DNA of 64,000 nt from contig NZ_VITR01000001.1 in assembly GCF_007827955.1 (NCBI RefSeq), positions 186,001 to 250,000 on the forward strand. Direction: 5' to 3'. Below, piece by piece: positions 41,869-51,313 of this stretch (position 1 is its first letter; each line of letters starts with the position of its first letter). A model generated the notes under the pieces. The model had not been told where the DNA came from. It saw nothing but the letters and a program-made list of their open reading frames with translations, and searched no databases. The stretch comes from Nitrospirillum pindoramense. Lineage in GTDB: Bacteria > Pseudomonadota > Alphaproteobacteria > Azospirillales > Azospirillaceae. The translations under genes were made by a program, and so were the position numbers.

Positions 41869-42867
41869 ATGAGGCGGTTGGCGATGATCCTGTGCGCGGC
41901 GACCTTCCTGGCGTCCCTTTGGGCCTCGCCGCTTCCCGGTGCCGCGGCGGCCGATGTCACCGGCCCCGCCCTCAGGATATTGGCGCCGGAGCGGGTATGG
42001 CCGGGAGAGGCGCCGCTGGACGCCGCTTGGCCGGGCAAGGCGGCCCGGTCGGTGGTGGAGGCGACCAGCGCCGATGGGGAGCGGGTGAGCAACGTCACCG
42101 ACCCGACCTATCAGGCCTACCTGCCCGATCCGGCGCGGGCCACCGGTGCCGCCGTCATCATCGCCCCCGGCGGTGGCTTCCGCTTCCTGGCCATCCGCAA
42201 TGAGGGCGTGGCCGTGGCCACCTGGCTGGCCGAGCGGGGTGTGGCCGCCTTCGTTCTGAAATACCGCCTGGTACAGCAGGAGGGGCCGGAGGACGACATC
42301 CGGCGCCGGTTCCAGGGCGTGCCGGTGGAGGTTCAGGGCGTTCCCGGCGTGGCCGACGGCATCCAGGCGCTGAAGCGCATCCGCGAGCGCGCCGCCGACT
42401 ATGGCATCGACCCACACCGGGTGGCGGCCATCGGCTTTTCCGCCGGGGCGCATGTGGTGTCGATGATGGGCCTCGCCCCTGTCGCCGCCGACCGGCCGGA
42501 TTACGTGGCGCCCATCTACGGCGGCGCCTTCACGACGGGCGACTATAACCTGCCCCCGGCCAACCTGCCGCCGGAACCGGGGACGCCGACGGAGCCCTGG
42601 CTGGCCCCGCCGCCCAAGCCGGCCCCCGGCCGCCTGCCGCCCTTCTTCCTGGCCATGGCCCAGGACGACGTGTTCGTGGGCCAGGGGGTGCGTCGCTTCT
42701 ACGAAGCGCTGGTCGCCGCAGGCTATCGGCCGGAGGTGCATCTGTACCTGCGCGGCGGCCATGGCTTCGGCATGACGCCCAGGGGTAGCACCTCGGACCA
42801 CTTTCTGCAGGAATTCCTGTGGTGGCTGGAGGCCCTGGGCGCCACCGGCACGGCCGGGCCGGGCTGA
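41869..42867 (+). CDS. Exported alpha/beta-hydrolase (esterase/lipase-like)
   Basis: 332 residues from the ATG at 41869 (GGGGGA upstream). Signal peptide MRRLAMILCAATFLASLWAS to GAAAA. Hydrolase features: oxyanion segment VIIAPGGGFRFLAIRN, nucleophile elbow IGFSAGAHVVSM, acid in MAQDDVFVG and catalytic His in LRGGHGFGMTP. Members include acetylxylan esterases and endo-1,4-beta-xylanase-B-like esterases. A proline-rich insert (NLPPEPGTPTEPWLAPPPKP) is unusual. It probably cleaves an ester in the periplasm before uptake. Convergent with the serine hydrolase gene, 14 bases apart. Confidence 0.88.
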   Translation: MRRLAMILCAATFLASLWASPLPGAAAADVTGPALRILAPERVWPGEAPLDAAWPGKAARSVVEATSADGERVSNVTDPTYQAYLPDPARATGAAVIIAPGGGFRFLAIRNEGVAVATWLAERGVAAFVLKYRLVQQEGPEDDIRRRFQGVPVEVQGVPGVADGIQALKRIRERAADYGIDPHRVAAIGFSAGAHVVSMMGLAPVAADRPDYVAPIYGGAFTTGDYNLPPANLPPEPGTPTEPWLAPPPKPAPGRLPPFFLAMAQDDVFVGQGVRRFYEALVAAGYRPEVHLYLRGGHGFGMTPRGSTSDHFLQEFLWWLEALGATGTAGPG

Positions 42868-42881
42868 TCCCGGCCGGCCTT

Positions 42882-44189
42882 TCACCCGCCGGCGGGGATC
42901 GGCTGGGGCGACAGCGCCGGCGGGTTGACCAGGCCGCGCAGCAGCAGGTTGGGCAGGCGGGCGTTATCCCAGTCCAGGGCCTTGGGCGGCGTCGGGCCCA
43001 AACGCAGCACGATAAGCCCGGCGGCGGGGGAAACGTGGACCGTCTGGTTGCCGTTGCCGTCGAACAGGTAAAGGTCGCGGTCCAGGTAAGGTTCGCCATG
43101 GCGCACGCTGGGACCCGGGGTGCCGGGCGCGCCGAAGCCGCGCCGTTCCACGTAGGGTCCGGCCACCCATACCCCCAGGCCATAGCGCGGGTTCTGCGCC
43201 GTGGGTGTCACCATCTCCCGGACGTAGAAGGACGGCAGGATGCGCCGCCCGTCCACCACGCCATCGTCCAGCAGCAGGCGGGCCAGCCGCAGCCAGCTTT
43301 CCGCCGGCAGCAGGACGCAGCAGCCGGAATGGGCCAGCCCGTCCGGCTGGCTGACCCAGATGGCGCCCCCCGGCGATCCGATGGGGGCCAGCACCTCATG
43401 CCCCAGGAACTCGGCATAGCGCCGCCCCGTGGCGCGTTCCAGCACCACGGCCACCAAGTCCGCCGTGGCGTTGGAATAGGCGAAGCGGCTGCCCGGCGCG
43501 TCGGTCAGGGGATAGGCGTCGATGATGTAGCGGCCATGGTCGGGGCTGAGATAGGCCCGGTTCCAGGGGCTGTCGGGGTTGGCGCTGACGCCCTGGTCCA
43601 ACAGGCCGGAGCGCATGTCCAGCAGGTGGCGCACCAGGATGGCGGCCTTGGCCGTTCCCCGCCATTCCGGGATGAAATCGGCCACCGGCTGGTCCAGCGA
43701 GCGGATATACCCCAGGAAGAGGGCCCGGCCCACCGCCACCGCCGCCAAGGGTTTGGACAGTGATTTCGAGGGCAGCGGTGTTTGCGCCGTGACCCCGTCG
43801 AAATAGCGCTCCGCCGCCAGTCGCCCCTGGTGCCAGACCAGGAAGGCGCTGGCCTTGCTCTCGGCGGCATAGGCCTCGGCGGCGGTCAGCGCGTCGATGC
43901 GGATGCCCGCGATGGCGCTGGCGCGTGTGGCTGTTTGGGCGCGCGGCAGTGCCGCGGGCGATGCGGCCCCCGGTACCGCTTCCAGCGGCTGGTAGATCGT
44001 TTCCGGCGCCGCCCCCGCCATCAACGCCGACAGGCGCTGGCGGTACACCGCCTCCGCCGCGTCGGTCGCCTCGGCGGCGTGGGCATTGGCGGGCAGGGCG
44101 AGAAGCAAGGAGGACAGCGCCAGCAGGGAGGGGAGGCGCCGCATGCGGGTCGTCCCGGAGTGGGCCGGGGTGTGACGCAGGCTCATCAT
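42882..44189 (-). CDS. Exported serine hydrolase, class C beta-lactamase family
   Basis: 435 residues from the ATG at 44189, which overlaps the stop codon of the upstream cytochrome gene (ATGATGA), so translation is coupled; ATG at 44144 gives a cleaner signal peptide (MRRLPSLLALSSLLLALPAN AHA). The catalytic S-x-x-K is S143-LSK in PSKSLSKPLAAVA; YSN occurs in FAYSNATADLVAVV. These penicillin-binding-protein-like enzymes act as esterases, amidases or beta-lactamases; EstB-like esterase activity fits the hydrolase-rich context. Substrate not determined. Confidence 0.9.
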   Translation of the reverse strand: MMSLRHTPAHSGTTRMRRLPSLLALSSLLLALPANAHAAEATDAAEAVYRQRLSALMAGAAPETIYQPLEAVPGAASPAALPRAQTATRASAIAGIRIDALTAAEAYAAESKASAFLVWHQGRLAAERYFDGVTAQTPLPSKSLSKPLAAVAVGRALFLGYIRSLDQPVADFIPEWRGTAKAAILVRHLLDMRSGLLDQGVSANPDSPWNRAYLSPDHGRYIIDAYPLTDAPGSRFAYSNATADLVAVVLERATGRRYAEFLGHEVLAPIGSPGGAIWVSQPDGLAHSGCCVLLPAESWLRLARLLLDDGVVDGRRILPSFYVREMVTPTAQNPRYGLGVWVAGPYVERRGFGAPGTPGPSVRHGEPYLDRDLYLFDGNGNQTVHVSPAAGLIVLRLGPTPPKALDWDNARLPNLLLRGLVNPPALSPQPIPAGG

Positions 44190-45415
44190 GGTGCCGCCGA
44201 TCCCGTTTCACGCTTCAGGATGGTAATCAGCGCTTTCAACCGTTCCGGATCGGTGATGTTGCCGGAGGACACGACCATGGCGGTGCCAGGGGCGAACGTG
44301 TCGGGGTCGGACAGGAAGGCGGCCAGGGCCTCATCCGTCCAGACCTCGCCGTTGCGGCCCCGGGCGGCCAGGCTGGCGCCGTAAGGGAAGTTGGGCGCCG
44401 CCGCCATGCGTTGGCCGAAGACGGCGTAGAGGTTGGGGCCGGTGCCATGGGCACCGCCCTTGTTCATGGTGTGGCAGAACACGCACCATTTGAACGTCTC
44501 GGCCCGCACCTGCCGTTCGAAATCGGTTTCCGGCGGCAGGGTGACGACCACTGGCGCCTCCGACCGGGAGGTGGCCCCCTTTTCCGCTTGCACGACATGG
44601 CCGCTGGCGAAGGGGGAGACGCGGAACAGGGCGTGCGGGCCGTATAGCCCCACGCCGACCAGCAGCGCCGCCGCGATGGCGGCCGGTATCCGTCCCTTGT
44701 AGCCCTCAGCCGGCGGCCGGCCGGCGCGGCGGCGGCGAACCAGGGCGCCCAGGCCCCACAGGATGGCGGCGACGGCCAGATACTCCGCCACCACGATGGG
44801 GCCCCGGTCGTAGGACTTGAAGGTGCTGAGCGCGAACAGCGCGGACCCCATGCTGAGCAGGGCGTACAGGCCGAAGCCGCGCGGAAAGGCGGCGAACAGC
44901 CCCTTGCCATGGCGGAACAGGAAGTAGACCGCCGACACCAGGACGGCCACCTTCAGGACCAGCAGGCTGGTTCCGGACGCCGAATGGAAATAGCCGGTGA
45001 ACAGCCACAGGTCGCGATTCTCGCCAATGGGGGCGGGCAGGGTCGGCAGCGGGCCAAAATGCAGGCCCGTGCCATGGCTCCACACCACGAACACGCCCAG
45101 CAGGGGCGTCAGGCTGAGGCAGATGTAGGTCGCCAGCACCAGGCCCATGGCCCAGGCGCGGGCGCGCGGCGGCAGGCCGGGCGTGGGCAAGGGCGGCAGG
45201 CCGCGTTTCCAGCGCCACAGCCGGGTGACCGCCAGCGCGAACAGCAGCGCGCCGACCAGGTAGTGCCAGCCGCGCAACTCCTCACGCAGGGGCGACATCT
45301 TGTCCATGCGGGGCATCAGCGTCGTCAGCACGTCCTGCGCCATCACCAGCGCCGGCAAGGCGTAATCCAGCAGGATCTCGACCGGGCGACGCGCGCGGTC
45401 CTGTTCGTTGGTCAT
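44186..45415 (-). CDS. Membrane cytochrome: b561-like domain fused to cytochrome c
   Basis: About 409 residues from the ATG at 45415 (GGGAG upstream; tandem ATG at 45418). The N-terminal half is a four-helix membrane part with ELRGWHYLVGALLFALAVTR, the His-bearing helix typical of bacterial cytochrome b561/DUF4405-like proteins, plus further helices (LVLATYICLSLTPLLGVFVV; LLVLKVAVLVSAVYFLF). The C-terminus is a c-type domain with the heme motif KWCVFCHTMNKGG and a Met ligand candidate near GTAMVVSSG. It could carry electrons from a periplasmic dehydrogenase or oxidase to the respiratory chain. Coupled to the downstream serine hydrolase gene, 59 bases after the DUF3089 gene. Confidence 0.82.
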   Translation of the reverse strand: MTNEQDRARRPVEILLDYALPALVMAQDVLTTLMPRMDKMSPLREELRGWHYLVGALLFALAVTRLWRWKRGLPPLPTPGLPPRARAWAMGLVLATYICLSLTPLLGVFVVWSHGTGLHFGPLPTLPAPIGENRDLWLFTGYFHSASGTSLLVLKVAVLVSAVYFLFRHGKGLFAAFPRGFGLYALLSMGSALFALSTFKSYDRGPIVVAEYLAVAAILWGLGALVRRRRAGRPPAEGYKGRIPAAIAAALLVGVGLYGPHALFRVSPFASGHVVQAEKGATSRSEAPVVVTLPPETDFERQVRAETFKWCVFCHTMNKGGAHGTGPNLYAVFGQRMAAAPNFPYGASLAARGRNGEVWTDEALAAFLSDPDTFAPGTAMVVSSGNITDPERLKALITILKRETGSAAP

Positions 45416-45474
45416 CATGGCTCCCAGATGGTCATGCCTGTTGTCGCCGCCCCTGCGCGGCGGTGGGACCGGGT

Positions 45475-46581
45475 TCAGTTCCCGGCTTGGAAGGCTTGGA
45501 TGCGCTGCGCGATGTTGGCGCGGATGTCGGCGTAGAACAGGCCGTAGTCGTGATAGTGCATCAGTCCGCCGGGCAGGGGCTTCAGCCCCAGGTCGGCGGC
45601 CGGCTCCACCACCAGGTAGCCCCGGTCGCAGCGGGCGCTGACGGCGTGGGGGCGCAACGGTTGCAGCGGCCCTTCGCCCGGGTCCCCGGGTACGGCGCCC
45701 AGCGACCGCTCCACCCCAGCGGCGGGCCGTGCGCGGTCGAAGGTCAGCGGGTTGACGCAGACCAGCGTCTTGCCCGGGTTGTCGCCGTGGCGCTGGACGT
45801 AGCGCGCCTCCCCCGCCTTCGCGAACAGCGCGATGTCGGCCTCGGGCAGGACCGAATTCCAGCCGATGACGCAGTGGGTTTGGGCTGGCGTGTCGCACAG
45901 TGCCAGCGTCTTGTAGGTGAGGGGGAAGTCCCCTTCCGACAGGTTGGTGCCGATGGTGTAGGCGGCTACCAGTTGCCGGGCCAAGGGCGTGCCATCGATG
46001 CGCCGTTCCAATAGGCGTGTCAGATGGACCGCACCCTGGCTGTGGCCCGCCAGGATGAAGGGTCGGCCGCCATTGTCGTGCGCCATGTAATGATCGAAAG
46101 CGCGCTCGACATCGCTGTAGGCCAGGTCGAACGCCTTGGCGCCGTCGCCGGCCATGGTGCTGAACGCCAGCGACGAGCCCTGGCGGTAGCGGGGCGCGAA
46201 AATCCGGCAGCAGCCGTTGAAGACGCTGGCCTGGCGCGCGATCACGCTGGCGTCGGTCCAGGCGTTGACCGTGGCGTCGGCGATGTCCTGGTTCCAGTGG
46301 TCCCGGCTGCGGTAGGTGGTCGGGTGGACGTAGAACACGTCCACGCCTGCTGCGGCGGACGCCGCCTCCGGGCTGGCGCCCGGAGGCACGGCCGTCGACG
46401 CACCGGGGGCGCCCGGCCGTGCCGCCCAGCTTTCGGGGCGGCCGTAATCCGGTGCCGGCGGCTGTGCCTGATCGGCGAAGGGCGTCACCGGTGCGGGGGC
46501 TCCCGGCGTGTCGGCGGCCCGGGTCGGTCCAGGCTGGCAAACCAGGGCCAGGGCCAGCAGGCAAGCGGGTGCGATCTTCAT
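45475..46581 (-). CDS. Exported DUF3089 alpha/beta-hydrolase
   Basis: 368 residues from the ATG at 46581 (GGAAGG upstream). Signal peptide MKIAPACLLALALVCQPGPT RAA. DUF3089 features: VDVFYVHPTTYRSRDHWNQD, a cysteine-bearing FNGCCRIFAPRYRQGS, nucleophile elbow ILAGHSQGAVHL and a late LMHYHDYGLFYADIR. Family members are uncharacterised lipase/esterase-like proteins common in sphingomonads and Azospirillaceae. It is first gene of the minus-strand operon with the cytochrome and serine hydrolase, and divergent from the amine oxidase. Confidence 0.88.
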   Translation of the reverse strand: MKIAPACLLALALVCQPGPTRAADTPGAPAPVTPFADQAQPPAPDYGRPESWAARPGAPGASTAVPPGASPEAASAAAGVDVFYVHPTTYRSRDHWNQDIADATVNAWTDASVIARQASVFNGCCRIFAPRYRQGSSLAFSTMAGDGAKAFDLAYSDVERAFDHYMAHDNGGRPFILAGHSQGAVHLTRLLERRIDGTPLARQLVAAYTIGTNLSEGDFPLTYKTLALCDTPAQTHCVIGWNSVLPEADIALFAKAGEARYVQRHGDNPGKTLVCVNPLTFDRARPAAGVERSLGAVPGDPGEGPLQPLRPHAVSARCDRGYLVVEPAADLGLKPLPGGLMHYHDYGLFYADIRANIAQRIQAFQAGN

Positions 46582-46705
46582 GGCGGACCTTCCACAGCTA
46601 TGACCCATGACGGCTAGCACCCCGGCCGGCGCGGGCGCGCGGGGCCGTGATGGTCTGACCGCTGGGTGGATAGACGCCCGCGCTCACGCGCGCGGCGCAG
46701 CACTT

Positions 46706-46721
46706 ATCCGCCACGCGGACA
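46706..46721 (+). promoter_or_regulatory. Third GTCCGC-type palindrome in a divergent promoter region
   Basis: TCCGC-CAC-GCGGA at 46707-46719, flanked by TA and CA. It matches the 38993/39021 sites except at the centre and one outer base. It lies between the divergent DUF3089 gene (start 46581) and the amine oxidase (start 46851), so one regulator could control both directions. Confidence 0.55.
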
Positions 46722-46850
46722 GGGGGGTGGCGAAGGCTTTGGTTTCGCCGCCGGGCGGCGGACCCTGCATGCTTGCCGTCGCGGTTGGCGCGTTTCCGCC
46801 GTCCATCCCGTCGGTCGTCCTCTCCCTTCAAGGCCGGAAAGACCGCTTCC

Positions 46851-48317
46851 ATGTCCCAGGATGTCCGTTCCTTTCTCCCCACCCGCCGCGCCGTCGTCGG
46901 CGGCTTGCTTGCGTCCGCCCCGCTGCTGGGGACCGTGCCCGCCTGGGCCAAGGGGCCGCAGACTGTCGATGTCGTCATCATCGGCGCCGGCCTGGCGGGC
47001 CTGAACGCCGCGTCCATCCTGGAAGGTCAGGGACTGTCAGTGCAGGTGGTGGAGGCGTCGGACCGTGTTGGTGGCCGCCTGCGCACCGGGCGCAAGGATG
47101 GCTACCAGGCGGAACTGGGCGCCAGTGAGGTCGGTGCGCTCTACGGCCGCGTGCGCGACGCCTGTTCGCGGCTGAACGTCGGCCTGACCAATAAGGGCGG
47201 CATCCCGACCGACTTCCTGCTGCACGTCAACGGCGTCTCCCTCCGGCCGCAGGATTGGGCCAACGCGCCGGTGAACATGACCCGGGGGGCGGAGCGGAGC
47301 ATCCTGCCCTACATCCTGCAGACGGGCCTGTTCCAGCGCTGGCTGCCCTTCAAGGACACCGCCGCCTGGCTGGACCCCGCCAACCTGGTCCACGACATCT
47401 CGGCGGCCGAGTTCATGCGGGCCAAGGGCGTTTCCGAGGCGGCGATCCGCCTGGCCGACATCGACGTCAACGGTCCCAGCCTGGAAAGCATCTCCGCCCT
47501 CAGCATCTTCCGTGACCTCGCCCGCGCCCGGGCGGAAGGGTTCACCGACCCCAACAAGCCGCAGTACGGCGTCAATAATATGGAGCGCAGCTACATCGTC
47601 GGCGGCTCCGACGTGCTGCCCAAGGCCATGGCGGCGGCGCTGAAGACCCCGGTGCGCCTGCTCAGCCCGGCTGTCGCCGTGGACCAGGGCGATGGCAAGG
47701 TGCGGGTCCAACTGGCGAACGGCGACGTGCTGACCGGCAAGTACCTGGTGGTGGCGGCCCCCTATTCGGCGGTGCGCAACATCCGCTTCACGCCGGGGCT
47801 GCCTGACGCCCAGGCTGACGCCATCGCCGGCGCGCTCTACTCCGCCACCACCCAGTTCCATTTCCGTATCACCAAGCCGTACTGGGAACAGGACGGCCTG
47901 CCGCCGTCGCTGTGGACGGACCTGCCCTTCGAGCGCGCCTTCGCGCTGAAAAGCCCGGAGACGGGGGCTACCGACACGCTGATCGTCTGGGTCAACGGCG
48001 ACGGCGCCACGCGCTGGGACGACCGGGAGGTGGAGCAGCAGTCCGACCTTGTCATCGCGGAACTGGCCCGGGTGCGGCCGTCCATGGTGGGGGCGCTGGA
48101 CTACATCCTAGGCTACAGCTGGGGCCGCAATCCCTATGTCCGGGGCAACAAGCATGTCTTCGGCCCGGGCCAGGTCAAGCGCTTCGCCACCGACATGGGC
48201 AAGCCGGTGGGCCGCATCCACTTCGCGGGCGAACATCTGCGGCGCCTGGAACACGGTATGGAATCCGCCATGGAGACGGGTGAGGCCGCCGCCATGGAAA
48301 TCCTGGAGAAGGCGTGA
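46851..48317 (+). CDS. Tat-exported flavin amine oxidase family protein
   Basis: 488 residues from the ATG at 46851. A twin-arginine signal is visible (LPTRRAVVGGLLASAPLLGT VPAWA), implying export of a folded flavoprotein. The FAD-binding start is TVDVVIIGAGLAGLNAASIL, then VVEASDRVGGRLRTGRKDGY (the GG-R-x-x-T of flavin monoamine oxidases); the C-terminal FAD segment is IHFAGEHLRRLEHGMESAME. Members oxidise amines or related C-N/C-C bonds. It would pass electrons to O2 or to a cytochrome such as the neighbouring one. It ends overlapping the next gene (TGATG). Confidence 0.9.
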   Translation: MSQDVRSFLPTRRAVVGGLLASAPLLGTVPAWAKGPQTVDVVIIGAGLAGLNAASILEGQGLSVQVVEASDRVGGRLRTGRKDGYQAELGASEVGALYGRVRDACSRLNVGLTNKGGIPTDFLLHVNGVSLRPQDWANAPVNMTRGAERSILPYILQTGLFQRWLPFKDTAAWLDPANLVHDISAAEFMRAKGVSEAAIRLADIDVNGPSLESISALSIFRDLARARAEGFTDPNKPQYGVNNMERSYIVGGSDVLPKAMAAALKTPVRLLSPAVAVDQGDGKVRVQLANGDVLTGKYLVVAAPYSAVRNIRFTPGLPDAQADAIAGALYSATTQFHFRITKPYWEQDGLPPSLWTDLPFERAFALKSPETGATDTLIVWVNGDGATRWDDREVEQQSDLVIAELARVRPSMVGALDYILGYSWGRNPYVRGNKHVFGPGQVKRFATDMGKPVGRIHFAGEHLRRLEHGMESAMETGEAAAMEILEKA

Positions 48318-49210
48318 TGGCGGCGCGGGACGGGAAAGCGTCGTTCAGGCTGGGCCGTCGGGCCTTCCTGGCCGCCGGGGCGGGTGTCGCGGTGGCGGGG
48401 CGCCTGCGTCCCGCCCGGGCCGAAGGCGGGCGGTTGACGCTGCGCACCGCCGGGGGCCGCGCCGTGGACGTCCGCACCTGGACCGTCGCGGACGAGCGCG
48501 GTCGTATCCTGTTTTCCCATGGGGCCCTGTCGGCGCCGTGGAAGTACCAGTCGGTCATCGAGGCGTGGGGGCGGGCCGGCTACAGCGTTTACGCCCCCCT
48601 GCACGTCGATTCCACCGACCATCCGGACCAGGCCTCCTTCCCCGGCCTGGCCAGCTGGCCGGCACGCATCGAGGATGTCCGCGCCGTGGCAAATCACCTG
48701 GGGGGGAGCTACATCGCCGCCGGCCACTCCTATGGCGCCCTGATCGCCCTGGTCCTGGGCGGTGCCACGCCGGCCGTGCCGGAAGGGGTTCCCCCGCCCC
48801 TGCGCGACCCGCGCGCCCGCGTCGCCGTGGCGTTTTCGCCGCCGGGCGTGGGGGGCGGCCTGGTGCGGGCTGGCGACTACGCCGCGCTGGCGGTGCCGGC
48901 GTTCATTCAAACCGGCGACCGCGACACGCCGCCCGGCATGACCGATTGGCGCAGCCACCTGGCCGCCTATGAGGAGGCCGCGGCCGGCGGTGACCGCTAC
49001 GCCGCCGTGCTGGATGGCGTGGACCATTATTTCGGCGGAGGCATCTGCCGGCCGGAATTACCGGGGCCGCGGCAAGAGACGGGGCTGGCCGCCGCCGTTT
49101 CCCTGTCCATCCTGTTCATGCGGGCCTACGCCGGGGGCGATGCCGGCGCGCTGCAGGTGCTGCAGGGCCGCCTTTCCGACAGTGGACCAGTGCGTCTTTC
49201 TCATAAGTGA
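48317..49210 (+). CDS. Tat-exported alpha/beta-hydrolase
   Basis: 297 residues from the ATG at 48317, overlapping the stop of the amine oxidase by one base, so coupled. Twin-arginine signal: FRLGRRAFLAAGAGVAVAGR. Hydrolase core: RILFSHGALSAPWKYQSVIE (oxyanion region), YIAAGHSYGALIALVLGGAT with nucleophile Ser, IQTGDRDTPPG (acid) and LDGVDHYFGG (His). It resembles dienelactone-hydrolase-like or chlorophyllase-like esterases. The joint Tat export with the amine oxidase suggests they act on the same extracytoplasmic compound. Confidence 0.87.
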   Translation: MAARDGKASFRLGRRAFLAAGAGVAVAGRLRPARAEGGRLTLRTAGGRAVDVRTWTVADERGRILFSHGALSAPWKYQSVIEAWGRAGYSVYAPLHVDSTDHPDQASFPGLASWPARIEDVRAVANHLGGSYIAAGHSYGALIALVLGGATPAVPEGVPPPLRDPRARVAVAFSPPGVGGGLVRAGDYAALAVPAFIQTGDRDTPPGMTDWRSHLAAYEEAAAGGDRYAAVLDGVDHYFGGGICRPELPGPRQETGLAAAVSLSILFMRAYAGGDAGALQVLQGRLSDSGPVRLSHK

Positions 49211-49557
49211 CGGATCGGGCGGTGGCCACGCCGCCCACCATCATCATGACCATCAATCTATGAGTGAAGACGACGCCTTCCGTGTGGCGCAATTTGGCCA
49301 AATACAACGTAAACTCTCCAATGATGAATATTGTTGATGGGCCCATTCAAAATAATTATGACTAACCTGTACGTTTGAGTACGCAATTTTAATTGTTGGA
49401 ATCGCCCATGCTGCCGTATGGTCCCCGCTTGGGGACACCGGTGTCACGGCTTTGGCCGCCTTCAAGCCTGTCCTCTTCCCTCAGACGCGATGCTGGCCGG
49501 AACGCTCGGTTCGCGAACTGCTATGTCAAAATAATCCAATAAAAGTCGGGGATTGAG
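49211..49557. other. Intergenic region upstream of the chemoreceptor
   Basis: 347 bases without a gene. The region before the chemoreceptor is relatively AT-rich (CAAAATAATCCAATAAAAG just before the start) and presumably carries its promoter. A His-rich frame (SGGGHAAHHHHDHQS) near 49211-49260 is too short to call. Confidence 0.4.
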
Positions 49558-51255
49558 ATGGTTCTTGATAATATTAATGTTGCAAATAAAATAAACATAA
49601 TTGTCTCAATATTTTCAATAGCTCTTATTGCTTTGCTGGTTACCAGCGGCGCGCGAATGACGGAAGTCGATGATTCTTACGCTGACCTGATCACACGCAT
49701 AGACCGGTCGGCCACCATGTCGGTGCGGGCCAATCGATTCGTTAACGTCTTTATCGCCGCCGCTTTCCAGCTGGCCACCGAGACGACCGATGAGGGCAAT
49801 GCCAGGCTGCTGGCCCAGGTTGACGATGCCCGGAAGCAATACGGCGCCCTGATCGCCGGCGTGCGCCAGAACCTCCCGGAATGGGGGCAGCGACTGGACC
49901 CGGTCGACAAGGCGGTTCAGCGTGGTTTCGCCGGATGTGAGCCCGCGATCGCCGCCGCGAAAAAGGCGGTGACGGCGGAGGAAAACATGGACGCCGCGGC
50001 CCGGCTCAAGACCGAATGCGGCCCGCCCCTGGAAAAGGCGATCACCGACTTCGCGGTTTTCAACAACGACTTGCTGAAGTTCGCCGCCGAGTCCGCCGAC
50101 GGCCTGAAGGCCGGCACCCAGCGCGCGATCCGCACCCAGGTGGCCATCGCCGCCCTTTCCATCCTCTTCACGCTGGGCTTGGCCTTCTGGATCAGCCGCG
50201 CCGGCCTGACGACCCCCATCGGCGCCTTGCGCCGTGTCATGGACCGGCTGGCGGCCAACGACCTGGGGGCCGAGGTGCCCGGCCAGGCCCGCAAGGATGA
50301 GATTGGGGCCATGGCGCGCAGCGTCCAGGTCTTCAAGAGCAACGCGCTTGAGGTCGAGCACCTGCGCGCCGAGCAGGAGGCGCAGAAGGCCAGGGCGGCG
50401 GAGGAACAGCGCCAGGCGCTGCACCGCATGGCCAATGCCTTCGAAGCCAAGGTGATGGACGTGGTTCGCGCCGTTTCCGACACCGCGGCGGAATTGCAGC
50501 GCACCGCGCAGAGCATGTCGGCGACGGCCGGGGAATCGACCCTTCAGGCCTCCACCGTGGCCGTGGCGGCGGAGCAGGCCTCCGCCAATGTCCAGACGGT
50601 GGCGGCTGCGTCGGAGGAACTGTCCTCCTCCATTAACGAGATCGCGCGCCAGGTTTCCGAATCCAGCCGCATTTCCAATGTCGCCACCGACGGCGCCACA
50701 CGCAGCACCGATCTGGTGCAGGGTCTGGCGTCGGCGGCGGAGAGCATTGGCGAGGCCGTGCGGCTCATCAACGACATCGCCGCCCAAACCAACCTGCTGG
50801 CCCTGAACGCCACCATCGAGGCGGCACGGGCCGGTGAGGCGGGCAAGGGCTTCGCCGTCGTGGCCGGTGAGGTGAAAAGCCTGGCGGGCCAGACCGCCCG
50901 CGCGACGGACGCCATCAGCCAGCAGATCGCCGCCGTGCAGGAGGAAACCCGCCGCACGGTCACGGCCATCGGCGAAATCGCCGGTGTCATCAACCAGATG
51001 CAGGGTATTGCCACCACCATCTCCTCGGCGGTCGAGGAACAGGGGGCCGCCACCCAGGAAATCGCCCGTAACGTCCAAGAGGCAGCCCGGGGCACCCAGG
51101 AGGTCAGCGCGACCATCACCGACGTGTCGGAAGCCGCGGGCATGACCGGCGCGGCGGCGGAGCAGGTGCTGGCGTCCGCCAGCCAGCTTGCCACCGATTC
51201 CCAGCGCTTGCGCACCCAGGTCCAGGACTTCCTGGCAACGGTTCGCGCCGCCTGA
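49558..51255 (+). CDS. Methyl-accepting chemotaxis protein
   Basis: 565 residues. TM1 about 13-33 ([20 protein letters not shown]), a four-helix-bundle periplasmic sensor to about 195, TM2 ([20 protein letters not shown]), then HAMP ([20 protein letters not shown]) and the cytoplasmic signalling domain. The highly conserved hairpin tip is [20 protein letters not shown] and [20 protein letters not shown]. It presumably senses a pathway-related compound and signals to CheA; no CheBR or CheA gene is local. Placement inside the catabolic cluster suggests chemotaxis towards the substrate, an inference. The first 30 codons are more AT-rich than the rest. Confidence 0.95.
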   Translation: MVLDNINVANKINIIVSIFSIALIALLVTSGARMTEVDDSYADLITRIDRSATMSVRANRFVNVFIAAAFQLATETTDEGNARLLAQVDDARKQYGALIAGVRQNLPEWGQRLDPVDKAVQRGFAGCEPAIAAAKKAVTAEENMDAAARLKTECGPPLEKAITDFAVFNNDLLKFAAESADGLKAGTQRAIRTQVAIAALSILFTLGLAFWISRAGLTTPIGALRRVMDRLAANDLGAEVPGQARKDEIGAMARSVQVFKSNALEVEHLRAEQEAQKARAAEEQRQALHRMANAFEAKVMDVVRAVSDTAAELQRTAQSMSATAGESTLQASTVAVAAEQASANVQTVAAASEELSSSINEIARQVSESSRISNVATDGATRSTDLVQGLASAAESIGEAVRLINDIAAQTNLLALNATIEAARAGEAGKGFAVVAGEVKSLAGQTARATDAISQQIAAVQEETRRTVTAIGEIAGVINQMQGIATTISSAVEEQGAATQEIARNVQEAARGTQEVSATITDVSEAAGMTGAAAEQVLASASQLATDSQRLRTQVQDFLATVRAA

Positions 51256-51279
51256 GATCCCACCCGCCCGGTCGGCAAG

Positions 51280-51305
51280 GGGCTCCGTCGCTGTCGACGG
51301 AGCCC
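51280..51305 (+). terminator. Stem-loop between convergent genes
   Basis: Perfect 11-bp stem GGGCTCCGTCG-CTGT-CGACGGAGCCC, 25 bases after the chemoreceptor stop and 9 bases after the convergent hypothetical gene's end. It lacks a T-tract on either strand, so termination would be weak or Rho-assisted. Confidence 0.65.
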
Positions 51306-51313
51306 TGTCGCCT

